Positions 12,928-23,135 of a stretch of DNA of 64,000 bases are shown piece after piece; the stretch's first letter is position 1; each line of letters starts with the position of its first letter. The stretch is from contig JASEFH010000005.1 in NCBI GenBank assembly GCA_030019205.1, positions 62,001 to 126,000 on the forward strand. Reading direction: 5' to 3'. The translations under genes and the position numbers were made by a program. The DNA comes from Methanomicrobiales archaeon (GTDB lineage Archaea; Halobacteriota; Methanomicrobia; Methanomicrobiales; JACTUA01). The notes under the pieces were generated by a model. That model did not search any database. It saw only the letters and a program-made list of their open reading frames with translations, and was not told the origin of the DNA.

Positions 12928-13857
12928 TTGATTCGGTACTACGCGAGGCGGGAAGGAAGGCTGGTGGAAGTACCGGAGTTCATCCCGCAGACGCTTCTCG
13001 TCGTGACCGATCCGGAGAGCGGGGAGATCAATCGCCTCTCGGAGATGTTCGGGTTCGACAGGGACTTCATCACCGATGCGCTGGATGTCGAAGAGCGGGC
13101 CCGGTTCGAGAAGGAGGGGGAGAACCTCCTGATCATCCTGAAGGTCCCCCACCACGCGGAAGGATCGAAGGTGAAAATTCCCTACACCACGGTCTCCCTG
13201 GGGATCATCCTGGGGAAGGACTGGACAATCCTCGTCTCCCGGCATCCCATCGACTTCATCGAACGGATGATCGCAAAGAACCTGTTCAGCCCCAAGAAGC
13301 AGACGCAGCTGGTGTTCCGGATCTTCTTCCGGAACGCGGAGATCTTCCTCAAGTCCCTGGAGGAGATCAACACCAACATCAACCAGATCGAGGAGCGGCT
13401 GCACGAATCCCAGCGGAACGTCGAACTCGAGCGGATGATGCAGCTCGAAAAGAGCCTGGTCTACTTCGCCACGTCGCTCCGATCGAACCAGGTGATGACC
13501 GAGCGGCTGCTGCGCTCCCCGATGCTGGTGAAGTACGAGGAGGACAAGGAGCTCCTGGAGGATACGGCCATCGAGAATGCACAGGCGATCGAGATGACAA
13601 CGATCTACAGCAACATCCTCTCCGGCATGATGGATGCGTACGCTTCCGTCATCTCCAACAACCTCAACTTCGTCATGAAGATCCTGACAGTAGTGACCAT
13701 CCTCATGCAGGTGCCCACGATCATCACCAGTTTCTATGGGATGAACGTGCCGCTGCCCTTCCAGGGGGTATGGTTCACCTACCTGATGGTGATCGGCTGG
13801 GTGGTCCTGGCATCCGTGGTGATCGTCTACATCTTCCGCTACCAGCGCTGGGTGTAG
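12928..13857 (+). CDS. corA: CorA-family divalent cation channel, 309 aa
   Basis: A magnesium/cobalt channel of the CorA family. The cytoplasmic N-terminal domain and long stalk helix (about residues 150-240) are followed by two transmembrane helices. The signature GMN occurs as YGMNVPLP at the end of the first helix, and the protein ends in a basic RYQRWV tail. The start is taken as TTG, giving LIRYYARREGRLVEV, with a strong GGAGG eight bases upstream. Longer in-frame starts exist but give a non-homologous-looking leader. Confidence 0.9.
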   Translation: MIRYYARREGRLVEVPEFIPQTLLVVTDPESGEINRLSEMFGFDRDFITDALDVEERARFEKEGENLLIILKVPHHAEGSKVKIPYTTVSLGIILGKDWTILVSRHPIDFIERMIAKNLFSPKKQTQLVFRIFFRNAEIFLKSLEEINTNINQIEERLHESQRNVELERMMQLEKSLVYFATSLRSNQVMTERLLRSPMLVKYEEDKELLEDTAIENAQAIEMTTIYSNILSGMMDAYASVISNNLNFVMKILTVVTILMQVPTIITSFYGMNVPLPFQGVWFTYLMVIGWVVLASVVIVYIFRYQRWV

Positions 13858-13883
13858 ATGCATCCGTGGAGGTGCGGTCGGGT

Positions 13884-14894
13884 GTGGCGCTCCGTGGGAA
13901 CGGGGTCGAACGAATCATTCATACGCCGGCCGGTGAAATAGAAACCATGGTTCTGGGAGAAGAAGTGCTCTTCCACGATGCTGAAGATGCAGACGAATTT
14001 GTGAAATTTGTCAGGAAAAAGAACTTCAATGCAGCGAGGAAAACCCGGAACGTTCTCATTCCCGTGGTAGGCTCCAGCGGCACGATAAAGAATTTCATCG
14101 CCCTGCTCGATGAGGCGATCTCCTCGCCGGAGATCGCGCCTGGAGAGGAGCAGCGTGCCTATTATCTCGAAATCCGGGGCGAAATGGAGGAGCGGAAGAA
14201 AAATCTCACCGAAATATTGAGCACCTATCACCCTGGGGAGATCGTGTCTTCAGAGGCTGAGAAGGGAAGGCTCAAGTCGATGATGGAGAGGCTTCTCGAG
14301 GCGGAGGGAGGCGAAACCATCACGGAGGAGGATCAACATTTCGTCGAAAGTCGGTTACAGTCACTGGCGCTGCTCTGGGACAACCAGCTGGTTGAAATAA
14401 CGCAGGAAGGATTGCGCCTCACCGGCTCGGTCAATCCGGAGGATGCGGTCATCGGGTGTCCTATCGAATATTTCAACGATCTCGACGAATCTCTGCTCTC
14501 AAAGCATGGAATCGGGAAACGGGTTACAGTCGCATCAGAATCTGAGTTCATCGTGACTCTCGGCCCCGAATTCGTATTCATGGAGGATGGAGTGGAGCTC
14601 GACGAGCTCGTCTCGCACCTTGAGGTGGACGAGTTCTCGTACGAGAAGATGCTGATGAATCTTATGATAAAGAGAATCATCGTGGAGAGGATTCTCGATC
14701 TCGTGAAATCGAAGGGGAAGGTATCGAAGGGCGATATCATCGACGAACTGAAGATGTTCCATGCAGATTTCCCGGATATGAATGAGCACATTTCCTTCAT
14801 TCTCCACCAGGATCTCATCGGCGAGGTCGTTGACGATCTGCGCAAACTTGGCGCTCTCCAGGGGAAAGACCACAAGATCAAGTGTGCACTATAA
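13884..14894 (+). CDS. Unknown protein, about 336 aa, with winged-helix-like C terminus
   Basis: No family is recognised. The frame has sensible amino-acid composition from about residue 15 on, for example RIIHTPAGEIETMVLGEE and HDAEDADEFVKFVRKK. A central region is glutamate-rich. The last 80 residues read like a helical or winged-helix domain, with VKSKGKVSKGDIIDELKMF and ISFILHQDLIGEVVDDLRK. The start is uncertain: GTG was chosen because GGAGGT lies about 10 nt upstream, and other GTG codons and a later ATG are possible. It begins 26 nt after corA and may be cotranscribed. Codon GC content falls along the gene compared with its upstream neighbours, which may mean separate ancestry. Confidence 0.6.
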   Translation: MALRGNGVERIIHTPAGEIETMVLGEEVLFHDAEDADEFVKFVRKKNFNAARKTRNVLIPVVGSSGTIKNFIALLDEAISSPEIAPGEEQRAYYLEIRGEMEERKKNLTEILSTYHPGEIVSSEAEKGRLKSMMERLLEAEGGETITEEDQHFVESRLQSLALLWDNQLVEITQEGLRLTGSVNPEDAVIGCPIEYFNDLDESLLSKHGIGKRVTVASESEFIVTLGPEFVFMEDGVELDELVSHLEVDEFSYEKMLMNLMIKRIIVERILDLVKSKGKVSKGDIIDELKMFHADFPDMNEHISFILHQDLIGEVVDDLRKLGALQGKDHKIKCAL

Positions 14895-16517
14895 ATAGCC
14901 CTTGCCGCCTGTGTAGTGGCCGTATTTTCCCCATTCTTGCTTCGATCTGATGAATTTGACTGGTCTTTGGCATGGGCCCTGCCCTCGCTGCAGGATGATT
15001 GGAGTTTGCCCGTTGCGTCAGGAAGGTGCGCAGTTCCGCAGGGACCACTCTATACGGCACCGCTGTGGAAGTGCGTGGGCTTGAGAAGATCGAGCGGTGG
15101 ACGGTGCTACCTCGCCGTTATGAGTCTTCACTTCCCATCCGGACACGGAGCCGCCAATGAAGCGCATCGCCACGCCGGTGTATCTACCATGTGCTTGAAA
15201 GCAGCGGCATCGTGGAGATGGGCAGCGAAAGGTCGGAAGCCAGGGCGCGGTCGGAGAGAATCCTTCACGGAGGTGGTGGATCGATGGAGGCGAGCCTCCC
15301 TCTGAAGCTGGTGTCGGCGGTATCCGATATATTGGGAAGGGCCCGTTTATCCGGAGAAGTTCCCTCGATGGAATCGTGATCGAAGAGCTCGTGGAACGAA
15401 TTCTGCTCGAATGAGGAAGGCTGCTCCCCTCGACCTACTGCATACCCTTCTCGTCCGATCGACAAGCTCCTGCTCGAACAGCACATTGAGGTGATTTCGT
15501 CGGAGTGATGCAAAGGTAGCGGAGATCGACACGGAAGTGATAGCCGGCTCATCGATCAGGGAGAAGACCTTGAGATCTTACCTTGATATCGTGTATAGAT
15601 GTCATCTGGCCACCATTCTCGCCAAGATCGGGAATTATCAGGACTTCTACCCCGCAGAAAAATTCGCAGCCCGATGTGAGATCGGTTTTCCATCTACAAA
15701 TCTGCAGATTCCGTCCGAACCGGGACGATTACGAAGCAGGTTCGCGGCAGCTTCAGTGAATCCCGTGGAAGTTGGGCATGCAGCTCGAAAAACGGAATTC
15801 TAAGTTACATCGGTACTTTACCCGATTATTGAGGAGGATTGGCTATATCAAAGGTGATTGTGTAAGATCCCCCCCCACCGAGGCCTATGGAGGGGATGGC
15901 ATACCTCTTGGTTCCCCTGAGGGGACATGCGGTGTGCAGGCCTGACCATGGCGTTGGCATCCCACCCGGAGCTCGGCGGCGATCTCCGCCTGCACCGGCT
16001 GTTTCTGAAAGGCCTGAGAGAAGGATAAAATCCACAATCCCTCCGGTACTCGTGCATAGAGTTCCGATCAGTCTGCTCCCCTGCCGCGCATACAGCGAGA
16101 GTGTTTGAGACGCTTCTTTTGTGAACTCCCTCGCAGTTCGGGGAGAGAACTCACCCGTTGCCGGCATAAGGGCTGCCCGGTCCCAAATATGGTTAATGTA
16201 TTATTTTTAACATATTTATTTTGACAATGTGTCTGGCGCCATACTCTTACAGTCCTATTTTGTGGTCGAGGTGTCATAAGAAATATTATTCATCAAGAAT
16301 GAAAATTAACTTAAAATCAGGTGTCTCCCTTATCTCTTTTGGTTTTTAATCGAATGAAATCGTTAAAAATCCACAATTATTCCTCCGTTCGTTTGGTTTA
16401 AATATTCTGAAAATTTTATTTCTCTTATACATCTTCGTGATGTTAACAACAATTGATTAACGTCCGCCGGTTGCGGCGGAGGTCCGTGAATGGAGGTATC
16501 TGATTCGAGGTGCGACG
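14895..16517. other. 1.6-kb region without a recognisable gene
   Basis: Short open frames occur on both strands, but none has a recognisable domain, a consistent codon pattern or a good start. A short stretch near 15180-15370 reads YHVLESSGIVEMGSE on the plus strand and may be a remnant of a regulator, with weak support. The last 350 nt turn strongly AT-rich and look like the promoter region of the following surface-protein gene, with TTTAAATA near 16396-16403. A box reading GGCGCCATACTCT lies at 16235-16247. Confidence 0.5.
16463..16480 (+). promoter_or_regulatory. Hairpin in the 5' leader of the giant surface-protein gene
   Basis: A perfect 7-bp stem, TCCGCCG and CGGCGGA, closes a GTTG loop. 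It sits about 37 nt before the ATG of the 1838-residue protein and just upstream of GGAGGTATC and GAGGTGCGACG, which could act as ribosome binding sites. It may influence mRNA stability or translation. Confidence 0.45.
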
Positions 16518-19500
16518 ATGAAAGAAGTGGCAAAGCGCTCACTTTTCATGCTCATTGCAGTTGTTGTAATCACTGCGATGATCGGGGCCGTCTCGGCGGC
16601 CACAACACAGGTTCACGTGGTGAAGTACGCCAATGACGGCACGACCGTGCTCAACGAAACTACGGTCACCTTCCAGTGGATGGAAGCGAACTTACCGATT
16701 CTCGGGGACGGTGTGACCCACTACTACCACCAGGGTCCGGTCTTTCTTGACGATCCTAATGAGACCCACGAAATGGAACTCCGCTGGAATCCCGAAGAAA
16801 CTACCAATGTCATCGAAAAAGACATGGGTGCAGTGAAGGGAACGAACTTAAAAGACCTCTGCGATCTCGTCGGCGGGATGTCACCGGGCGAAGAGGTGAA
16901 GCTCCTCGCTGCTGATGGCTGGAACAAAAAATTTGCCTACAAGAACGTGTACGAGTATTCCAGCCGCGAAGGTCCAATTGGCATCTGCTGGTATAAGAAC
17001 GGCAATTATGTGAATGGGAGCGGGTATTCCGAAGGCATGCGGATGGTCTGGTTTGCAGATGATTCCGTCAATACCCTCGGACCGGGGGGAACCGGTCTTC
17101 ATGCCTTCGGGAACTGGGACTGGCACGAAGCCGCCGATGAGCAGTACTGGTATTACTACATATCGGGTGGCGAGTACTATCCAACCACCACGGGCCTATC
17201 CGGACAGGTCATCAACCGTATTTACATCTACAGTGACGATCCCGTACCGACCGCACCCACCGCTGCTTTTACATCCGATACGCAGTCAGGGGATGCCCCG
17301 CTCACGGTACAATTCACTGACCAGTCCACAGGGACGGCCCCGCTGACGTATGCATGGGACTTCGAGAACGACGGCACGATCGATTCGACCGATCAGAACC
17401 CGAGCCACACCTACGATACCGCCGGCACGTATTCCGTGAACCTCACGGTCACCAATGCCGCGGGCAGTGATTCCGAAGTGAAGCTGGAATACATCACCGT
17501 TGGTGAGTCGACCCCCGCACCGGTCGCTGCATTTACGGCAAAATCAGTTCGTATATTGAACGGAAATTTCGAGACGGGTACACTCGATCCCTGGAGTGCA
17601 AGCGAGCTCGTTCCCTATGGTGACACACCTGGCGTTCAAATCGTCACCACAGGAAGCTACAAGAAAGGTACGACGGGGATTCGGATCTGGCGGACCCCTG
17701 TTGGGGGGAATGCCTGGATCGAGCAGGATGTTGACCTGACAGATGTGGATGAGATCCGATTCTGGAGATTACAGTATGCTGGTACCGATAGAGAACTTCA
17801 GGTACTGGTAGACGGGACCATTGTCGCACGATATAACGAGACCTCTGGTACCATAAATAGGTACGAGACCGTAGATCTCTCCTCCTACGGTTTTACCGGC
17901 ACCCATACGCTCCGGTTCAATTCGTATTGTTATGGCGGAACGGCCTTATTCAGTCTGTATCTGGATGACATCGAGGGCTATGGAACTACCACATCGGGCA
18001 CAGCACCTCTGACGGTCCAGTTCACCGATGCATCGACCGGCGACGGCATCACCGCGTGGGCCTGGGACTTCGAGAACGACGGCACCGTGGATTCGACCGA
18101 TCAGAACCCGAGTCACGTCTACGACACCCCCGGCACGTACACCGTGAAGCTGACCGTGACCAACGCCGGTGGCAGCGACGACGAAGTGAAGACGGATTTC
18201 ATCTCGGTGTCCGCGGCCCCCACGCCCTGGACCGTCGACCTAGTCGGTGCTTCGAGCTACACCATGCCCAACACTGAGTTCGAGGCCCTGGCGGCTGCCC
18301 ACCCCGTCAGCTGGACGGATGGATCGAGCAATGTCTGGAGCGGCGTCGCTCTCTGGAGACTCCTTGCCCTCGTGGACGACGGCGATCCCGCCACGTTCAA
18401 CGATGCCTTTGCCGCCGCCGGATACAGCGTCCAGATCATGGCTTCCGATGGGTTCAGCAGACAGTTCAGCAGTGCCGACATCGCCCGGAACGATGGCCGC
18501 ATCGTTGCGAACAGGATCAATGGTGAGTACCTCTCGGAGGATCGATTTCCCCTCCGGTTCGTGGGTTCGGGTCTGACTGGGGGTCAGATGGTCTCGAAGA
18601 TATCCAGTATCGACCTCTATTTGCCCATCACGGCCAGTGCCGGTACCGGCGGCACCATCGATCCTTCGGGAACTATCACGATACCGTATGACGGCAGCCA
18701 GTCCTTTGCCATCACCCCGGATACCGGCTATCACATCTCCGACGTGCTGGTGGACGGCGTATCGGTAGGAGCGGTCATGAGCTACACCTTCGAGAACGTG
18801 ACGGCTGCCCATACCATCGACGCCAGTTTCGCGGCCGACGGTCCTGCTGCTCCCGTCGCTGATTTCACGGCCGATGTTACATCGGGCACTGCACCCATGA
18901 CAGTCCAGTTCACCGACCAGTCGAGCGGCGTGGGTATTACCTCCTGGGCTTGGGACTTCGAGAACGACGGTACCGTGGATTCCACCGAGCAGAACCCGAG
19001 CCACACCTACGATACCGCCGGAACGTATTCCGTGAACCTCACGGTCACCAATGCCGCGGGCAGTGATTCCGAGGTGAAGGCAGACTACATTGTCATGACA
19101 GGTGGCCCGTCAGCTGACGTTCTCTTCAACGGAGACGTGAACCTGGCACCCGGGACGTTCTCGTTCACCGCCTACAACACCGGCACGGAGTACCAGGTCG
19201 ACAGGCTGACGCCGCACGGGGTCCTGGAAGAGGCCTCCCGCCAGGCCGGGTTCAGCTACGACGCCTCCGATAAGAAGTGGGCCACCATGGGAACGATGCT
19301 CCTCGACAACGTGGGTACCTACCTCTATAACAGCACTGTATCTCCCAAGCTCTGCTGGGCATACCAGGTGAACGGCGTCAAGAAGAACGACTTCTCTTCA
19401 ACAGAAGGCATCAGCGTCTACCGCGTGAACGACGGCGACCTGGTCGAGTTCTACTACGGGCAGGACGGCGGCGCGTTCGAGGATGCCCTGGCCGTCATCC

Positions 19501-22034
19501 GGGGCCGCGTGCACATCCGCGATCAGACCGTCCTCTTCGACGACGATGTGACGCTGCTGCCGGGCACCTTCGACTTCACCGCCTACAACTCCGGCACATC
19601 TTACCAGATCAACACTACGACGCCGCACGGGGCGCTCGACGCGGCCTCGAAGATTGCGGGCTTCACCTACAACGCGACCGACAAGAAGTGGTCGACGCTT
19701 GGCACGATGCTCCTCGATGATGTCGGGGACTACCGCTACAACAGCTCGCCGGATCCAGATCTGGTCTGGGCCTATGCCGTGAACGGCGTCGTAAAGAACG
19801 ACTTCTCCTCCGCCGAGGGCATCAGCAGCTACCAGCTCCAGAACAACGACCGGGTGGAGTTCTTCTACGGCGACAAGGGAGACACTCTCGAGAATGCCAC
19901 GGCGGTCGTCCGGATCCGGGTGCACATCAGCAGCATGGATACCTGGACGCTCACCCTGATTGGCGCCCAGACGACGCCTATCAGCAAGCAGTACTTTGAG
20001 GAGGCGGTCGACTGCATCCACAGCGCGACCTACACCGACGTGGCCGGGACCTGGCAGGGAGTGCCGCTCTGGACGCTCGCCGGTTACGTCGACGATGCGA
20101 ACTTCCACGGGCCGAACGCCTTCAACGATACGCTCGCAGCCACGAACTACACTGTGAAGGTGATCGCGAGCGACGGCTTCAACAAGACCTTCTATAGCAC
20201 GCAGATTGCACGGGACGACGACTATATCGTGGCGAACACCCTCAACGGGCAGCCGCTGCCGGTGCAGTACTGGCCGCTCAAACTCGTCGGTGCGGATGTC
20301 CCGCCCTCCAGCAGCGTGGCCAGGATTACGACGATCGAGGTCTCCGTAGAGCCGATCCAGCCGCCGACCGAGTCCCCCTCGGTGCGGATCATCAAGTATG
20401 CCGCCGATGGCGTCACCGAAGTGGCGAACATCTCGGTGAACGTCACCACGATGGAGCGGAACTTCCCGGTCATCGGCAATGGGACGACGGTCTACAGGTT
20501 CGAAGGGATCAACTTCGTCCCGAACGATATCTGGGACGCGAACGAGACCTACCCCGGCGGGTTCAAGATCGAGAACGCGGTGAAAGGCACACGGATCCGT
20601 GACCTCTGTGAACTTGCCGGGGGCATGGGATCCGCCACGGATATCCGCCTTGTCGCGAAAGACGGGTGGGAGACGGTTCTCCCCTACTCCTCCATATACA
20701 CGAACCCTGCGGTGCAGGCCCGCCAGGGAGACGCGATCCTTGCCTGGTACGCCGACGGCAAGTATGTGCCGGAGTACGTGGACGGGATGCGGCTCTTCTT
20801 CACGCCGGACGACCACATCTACGGCCAGTGGGACATGCACGAAACCCTGCCGTCCAACTACTGGCACTACTACTACCAGGACGGCATCCAGTACCCGTCG
20901 TGCGCCGGACTCTCGGCGAAGTGGATCTCGACGATCAAGATCTACTCCGCGCCCGAGAGCGACTGGAGCCTGGAGCTGGATGGCACCGCGATCGGCGGGA
21001 TCAACTACACCGTGAGCAAGACCTACTTCGAGCAGGCGCTCGCCTGCCAGTTCGGAGCCAACCACGGGGTTGAATACACTGACGCACAGGATAATGTCTG
21101 GTATGGCATGCCGCTCTGGTTCCTTGCGGGCTTCGTGGACGACGCCGACCAGCACTCGGATAACGCCTTCAACGACTCCCTCGCCGCGGCGGGATACGAC
21201 GTGAAGATCACGGCGCTGGACGGTGCGACACTGGTGGTCGACAGCCGGGACATCGTCCGGAACAACAACTACATCGTCGCGAACACCCTGAACGGTTTCC
21301 AGATCCCCGAGGAGAGCAGCAGCTGGCCGCTCCGCCTCGTCGGCCCGAGTGCAACCGGATCCAGTTCTATCAAGGGGATCTCTGCAATCGAGCTGGTGCC
21401 GGCGTCCCAGCCCTCGCAGCGGCTCTACTTCAGTCCTGCGGAGCAGTCTGTATTCCACGGAGGCTCCCGCACGTTCACGCTCGTGCTGAGCGAGGCTCCG
21501 GAAGGGTTATCCGGCTGCAACGTCACGATATCGCTCTCGGACGGCTCGATCGCGACTCTGACCGGTATTACGTACCCCAGCTGGGTTACCATTAACCAGA
21601 GCACGACCCTGCCGGCAGATTCGGTCACGCTGAAGGTGGCGGACCTGACGAAGCAGGTGGAGACGGGAGCCACAGATATCGCGATCGCGACATTCACGGT
21701 CCAGGGCGATGCCCTGGGCAGCACCGATCTGGTGGTGTCCGTGCATGCGATGGACGACGACGACGGAGCGGTTATCACACCAGCGGTCTCGCCCGCGACC
21801 TTCCGCGTGCTCGTTCCCGTACAGCCGATCGACGGCGTAATGCCGACCGATCCGGATGGCGACGGCCTCTACGACGATATGAACGGCAATGGGCGGGCAG
21901 ACTTCAACGATGTGGTGATCTTCTTCAACAACATCGAGTGGATTAGGGACAATGAGCCTGTCCAGTACTTCGACTTCAATGGCAACGGGCGGATCGACTT
22001 CGACGACGTCGTCGAGCTCTTCTGGGGGGTGTAG
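16518..22034 (+). CDS. Giant secreted modular protein with Moco-fold-like repeats, PKD, DUF4430-like, cohesin-like and dockerin-like domains, 1838 aa
   Basis: A signal peptide (residues 1-27) ends at VSAA. In order there follow a domain with HYYHQGP and FGNWDWHE motifs (28-240), PKD (246-330), a jelly-roll-like domain (343-491), PKD (494-565), a sulfite-oxidase/Moco-fold-like domain (570-703), an InlB-type repeat (704-775) and PKD (778-861). Then come two DUF4430/transcobalamin-like repeats (865-998 and 1003-1138), a second Moco-fold-like domain (1141-1280), a second copy of the first domain (1288-1481), a third Moco-fold-like domain (1482-1627), a cohesin-like domain (1634-1768) and a dockerin-like pair of calcium loops (1775-1838, DPDGDGLYDDMNGNGR and DFNGNGRIDFDDVV). 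No C-terminal membrane anchor is seen, so surface retention may depend on the dockerin. Domain names are from pattern recognition, and binding of a metal or cofactor is inference. It probably leads the operon that follows. Confidence 0.85.
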   Translation: MKEVAKRSLFMLIAVVVITAMIGAVSAATTQVHVVKYANDGTTVLNETTVTFQWMEANLPILGDGVTHYYHQGPVFLDDPNETHEMELRWNPEETTNVIEKDMGAVKGTNLKDLCDLVGGMSPGEEVKLLAADGWNKKFAYKNVYEYSSREGPIGICWYKNGNYVNGSGYSEGMRMVWFADDSVNTLGPGGTGLHAFGNWDWHEAADEQYWYYYISGGEYYPTTTGLSGQVINRIYIYSDDPVPTAPTAAFTSDTQSGDAPLTVQFTDQSTGTAPLTYAWDFENDGTIDSTDQNPSHTYDTAGTYSVNLTVTNAAGSDSEVKLEYITVGESTPAPVAAFTAKSVRILNGNFETGTLDPWSASELVPYGDTPGVQIVTTGSYKKGTTGIRIWRTPVGGNAWIEQDVDLTDVDEIRFWRLQYAGTDRELQVLVDGTIVARYNETSGTINRYETVDLSSYGFTGTHTLRFNSYCYGGTALFSLYLDDIEGYGTTTSGTAPLTVQFTDASTGDGITAWAWDFENDGTVDSTDQNPSHVYDTPGTYTVKLTVTNAGGSDDEVKTDFISVSAAPTPWTVDLVGASSYTMPNTEFEALAAAHPVSWTDGSSNVWSGVALWRLLALVDDGDPATFNDAFAAAGYSVQIMASDGFSRQFSSADIARNDGRIVANRINGEYLSEDRFPLRFVGSGLTGGQMVSKISSIDLYLPITASAGTGGTIDPSGTITIPYDGSQSFAITPDTGYHISDVLVDGVSVGAVMSYTFENVTAAHTIDASFAADGPAAPVADFTADVTSGTAPMTVQFTDQSSGVGITSWAWDFENDGTVDSTEQNPSHTYDTAGTYSVNLTVTNAAGSDSEVKADYIVMTGGPSADVLFNGDVNLAPGTFSFTAYNTGTEYQVDRLTPHGVLEEASRQAGFSYDASDKKWATMGTMLLDNVGTYLYNSTVSPKLCWAYQVNGVKKNDFSSTEGISVYRVNDGDLVEFYYGQDGGAFEDALAVIRGRVHIRDQTVLFDDDVTLLPGTFDFTAYNSGTSYQINTTTPHGALDAASKIAGFTYNATDKKWSTLGTMLLDDVGDYRYNSSPDPDLVWAYAVNGVVKNDFSSAEGISSYQLQNNDRVEFFYGDKGDTLENATAVVRIRVHISSMDTWTLTLIGAQTTPISKQYFEEAVDCIHSATYTDVAGTWQGVPLWTLAGYVDDANFHGPNAFNDTLAATNYTVKVIASDGFNKTFYSTQIARDDDYIVANTLNGQPLPVQYWPLKLVGADVPPSSSVARITTIEVSVEPIQPPTESPSVRIIKYAADGVTEVANISVNVTTMERNFPVIGNGTTVYRFEGINFVPNDIWDANETYPGGFKIENAVKGTRIRDLCELAGGMGSATDIRLVAKDGWETVLPYSSIYTNPAVQARQGDAILAWYADGKYVPEYVDGMRLFFTPDDHIYGQWDMHETLPSNYWHYYYQDGIQYPSCAGLSAKWISTIKIYSAPESDWSLELDGTAIGGINYTVSKTYFEQALACQFGANHGVEYTDAQDNVWYGMPLWFLAGFVDDADQHSDNAFNDSLAAAGYDVKITALDGATLVVDSRDIVRNNNYIVANTLNGFQIPEESSSWPLRLVGPSATGSSSIKGISAIELVPASQPSQRLYFSPAEQSVFHGGSRTFTLVLSEAPEGLSGCNVTISLSDGSIATLTGITYPSWVTINQSTTLPADSVTLKVADLTKQVETGATDIAIATFTVQGDALGSTDLVVSVHAMDDDDGAVITPAVSPATFRVLVPVQPIDGVMPTDPDGDGLYDDMNGNGRADFNDVVIFFNNIEWIRDNEPVQYFDFNGNGRIDFDDVVELFWGV

Positions 22035-22040
22035 GATACA

Positions 22041-22844
22041 GTGCCCCGATTCTCCCCCTTTCTTCTGCTGGGGGTGGTCCTGCTGCTCGCCGGCGTCTCC
22101 TGCGCATCCGCCGCAGAGCTGGGTATCGGAGCTGCACAGATCGCCGGCGCAGGAGCAACCGTAACCGTGCCGATCACCCTCGACGAAGCCCCGGAGGGGC
22201 TGTCGGGCTACGTCCTGACGGTTCAGATCGCCAACCCGGCCGTGGCCGGGATCGTCGCCGTCGACTTCCCGCCCTGGGCATCGATCCACGGCACGTCGGA
22301 GCTTCCCGCCGGTCGGGTGTCGATGCGGGCGGCCGATCTCTCGGAGCAGGTGCATCGCGCGGATACCGGCATTCCTCTGGCGACGCTCACCCTGAAGGGG
22401 ATGGCGGCCGGCTCGACGACGCTGGGCATCACGGTGGACCAGGTGGACGATGACGAGGGCAACCTCATGGCACTCGCCTCTCCGGAGGTTCCCCTTATCG
22501 TTGGCTCCAGCGGTAGCGGTGGCGACGACTCCAGCGGCAGCGGGGGAGGCAGCGGCGGTCCCGCCGCTCCCGGCGCGGATTCGGGCGCTCCTGCAGGATC
22601 GCCGGCGTCGTCCGGCGGGTCAGCAGCTCCGATACAGGCGGGAGGACGGGGTGCAGGGGACACGCCTCCCGCCCAGCCCGCTGACGGGCAGCCGGCAGGC
22701 TCCGGGGCATCGGTATCCATATCGCCGTCACCCCTCCCGTCGGGCGGGGCCGATGGCGGGATACCGGGGTATGTCCTGGGTCTCCTGCTGATAGCGGCGA
22801 TCGCGGTAGGGATTGGCGTCTTTATCCGCAGGCGGGCCCGCTGA
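22041..22844 (+). CDS. Membrane-anchored cohesin-like protein, 267 aa
   Basis: A short exported protein. A signal peptide ending in CASAAE is followed by one cohesin-like domain with LDEAPEGLSGYVLTVQIANP and FPPWASIHGTSELPAG. This matches the domain preceding the dockerin of the upstream giant protein. A glycine/serine/proline-rich linker follows from about residue 155, and a single C-terminal helix GYVLGLLLIAAIAVGIG ends in RRRAR, a membrane anchor with cytoplasmic basic stop. The GTG start lies seven bases after the preceding stop. Architecture suggests a surface docking protein for dockerin-bearing partners; this is inference from module type and has no direct support. Confidence 0.75.
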   Translation: MPRFSPFLLLGVVLLLAGVSCASAAELGIGAAQIAGAGATVTVPITLDEAPEGLSGYVLTVQIANPAVAGIVAVDFPPWASIHGTSELPAGRVSMRAADLSEQVHRADTGIPLATLTLKGMAAGSTTLGITVDQVDDDEGNLMALASPEVPLIVGSSGSGGDDSSGSGGGSGGPAAPGADSGAPAGSPASSGGSAAPIQAGGRGAGDTPPAQPADGQPAGSGASVSISPSPLPSGGADGGIPGYVLGLLLIAAIAVGIGVFIRRRAR

Positions 22845-23135
22845 CCAGCGCGACCACCCTCCCGCACGGGCCCGATGGCGGGCCGGAGCGGAAGCGAACA
22901 CTGGAATGCCCGCCCTCGCGGGCAAAGGGATGGCAATCCCCTCTCCGGGCCGATGGGATGCTGAACACGATCGACTCCCGTGATTGGACAGGTGCGACAG
23001 GGGAGTCGCGAACGCCGGTCCGCGGGGCTGCGGACGGCCACCCTCCCGATGCGGATGGGCAGCGCCCGAACGGCGCGGAGCGGATCGGCGCTCACGATGG
23101 TTATGGCAACAGGCAATGCAAGGAACGTGAATCCT

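Noticed and set aside
12855-13883. Long N-terminal extension of the unknown protein after corA
   Set aside because: It overlaps corA in another frame and has shadow-like composition; only the part after corA has protein-like sequence.
15826-16167. A 113-codon minus-strand open frame
   Set aside because: No start signal, no domain, and low-complexity glycine-rich stretches; not different from chance.
19398-21458. A 686-codon open frame antisense to the giant surface-protein gene
   Set aside because: It is arginine-, glycine- and aspartate-rich with no domain or start signal, and mirrors the codon bias of the real plus-strand gene.
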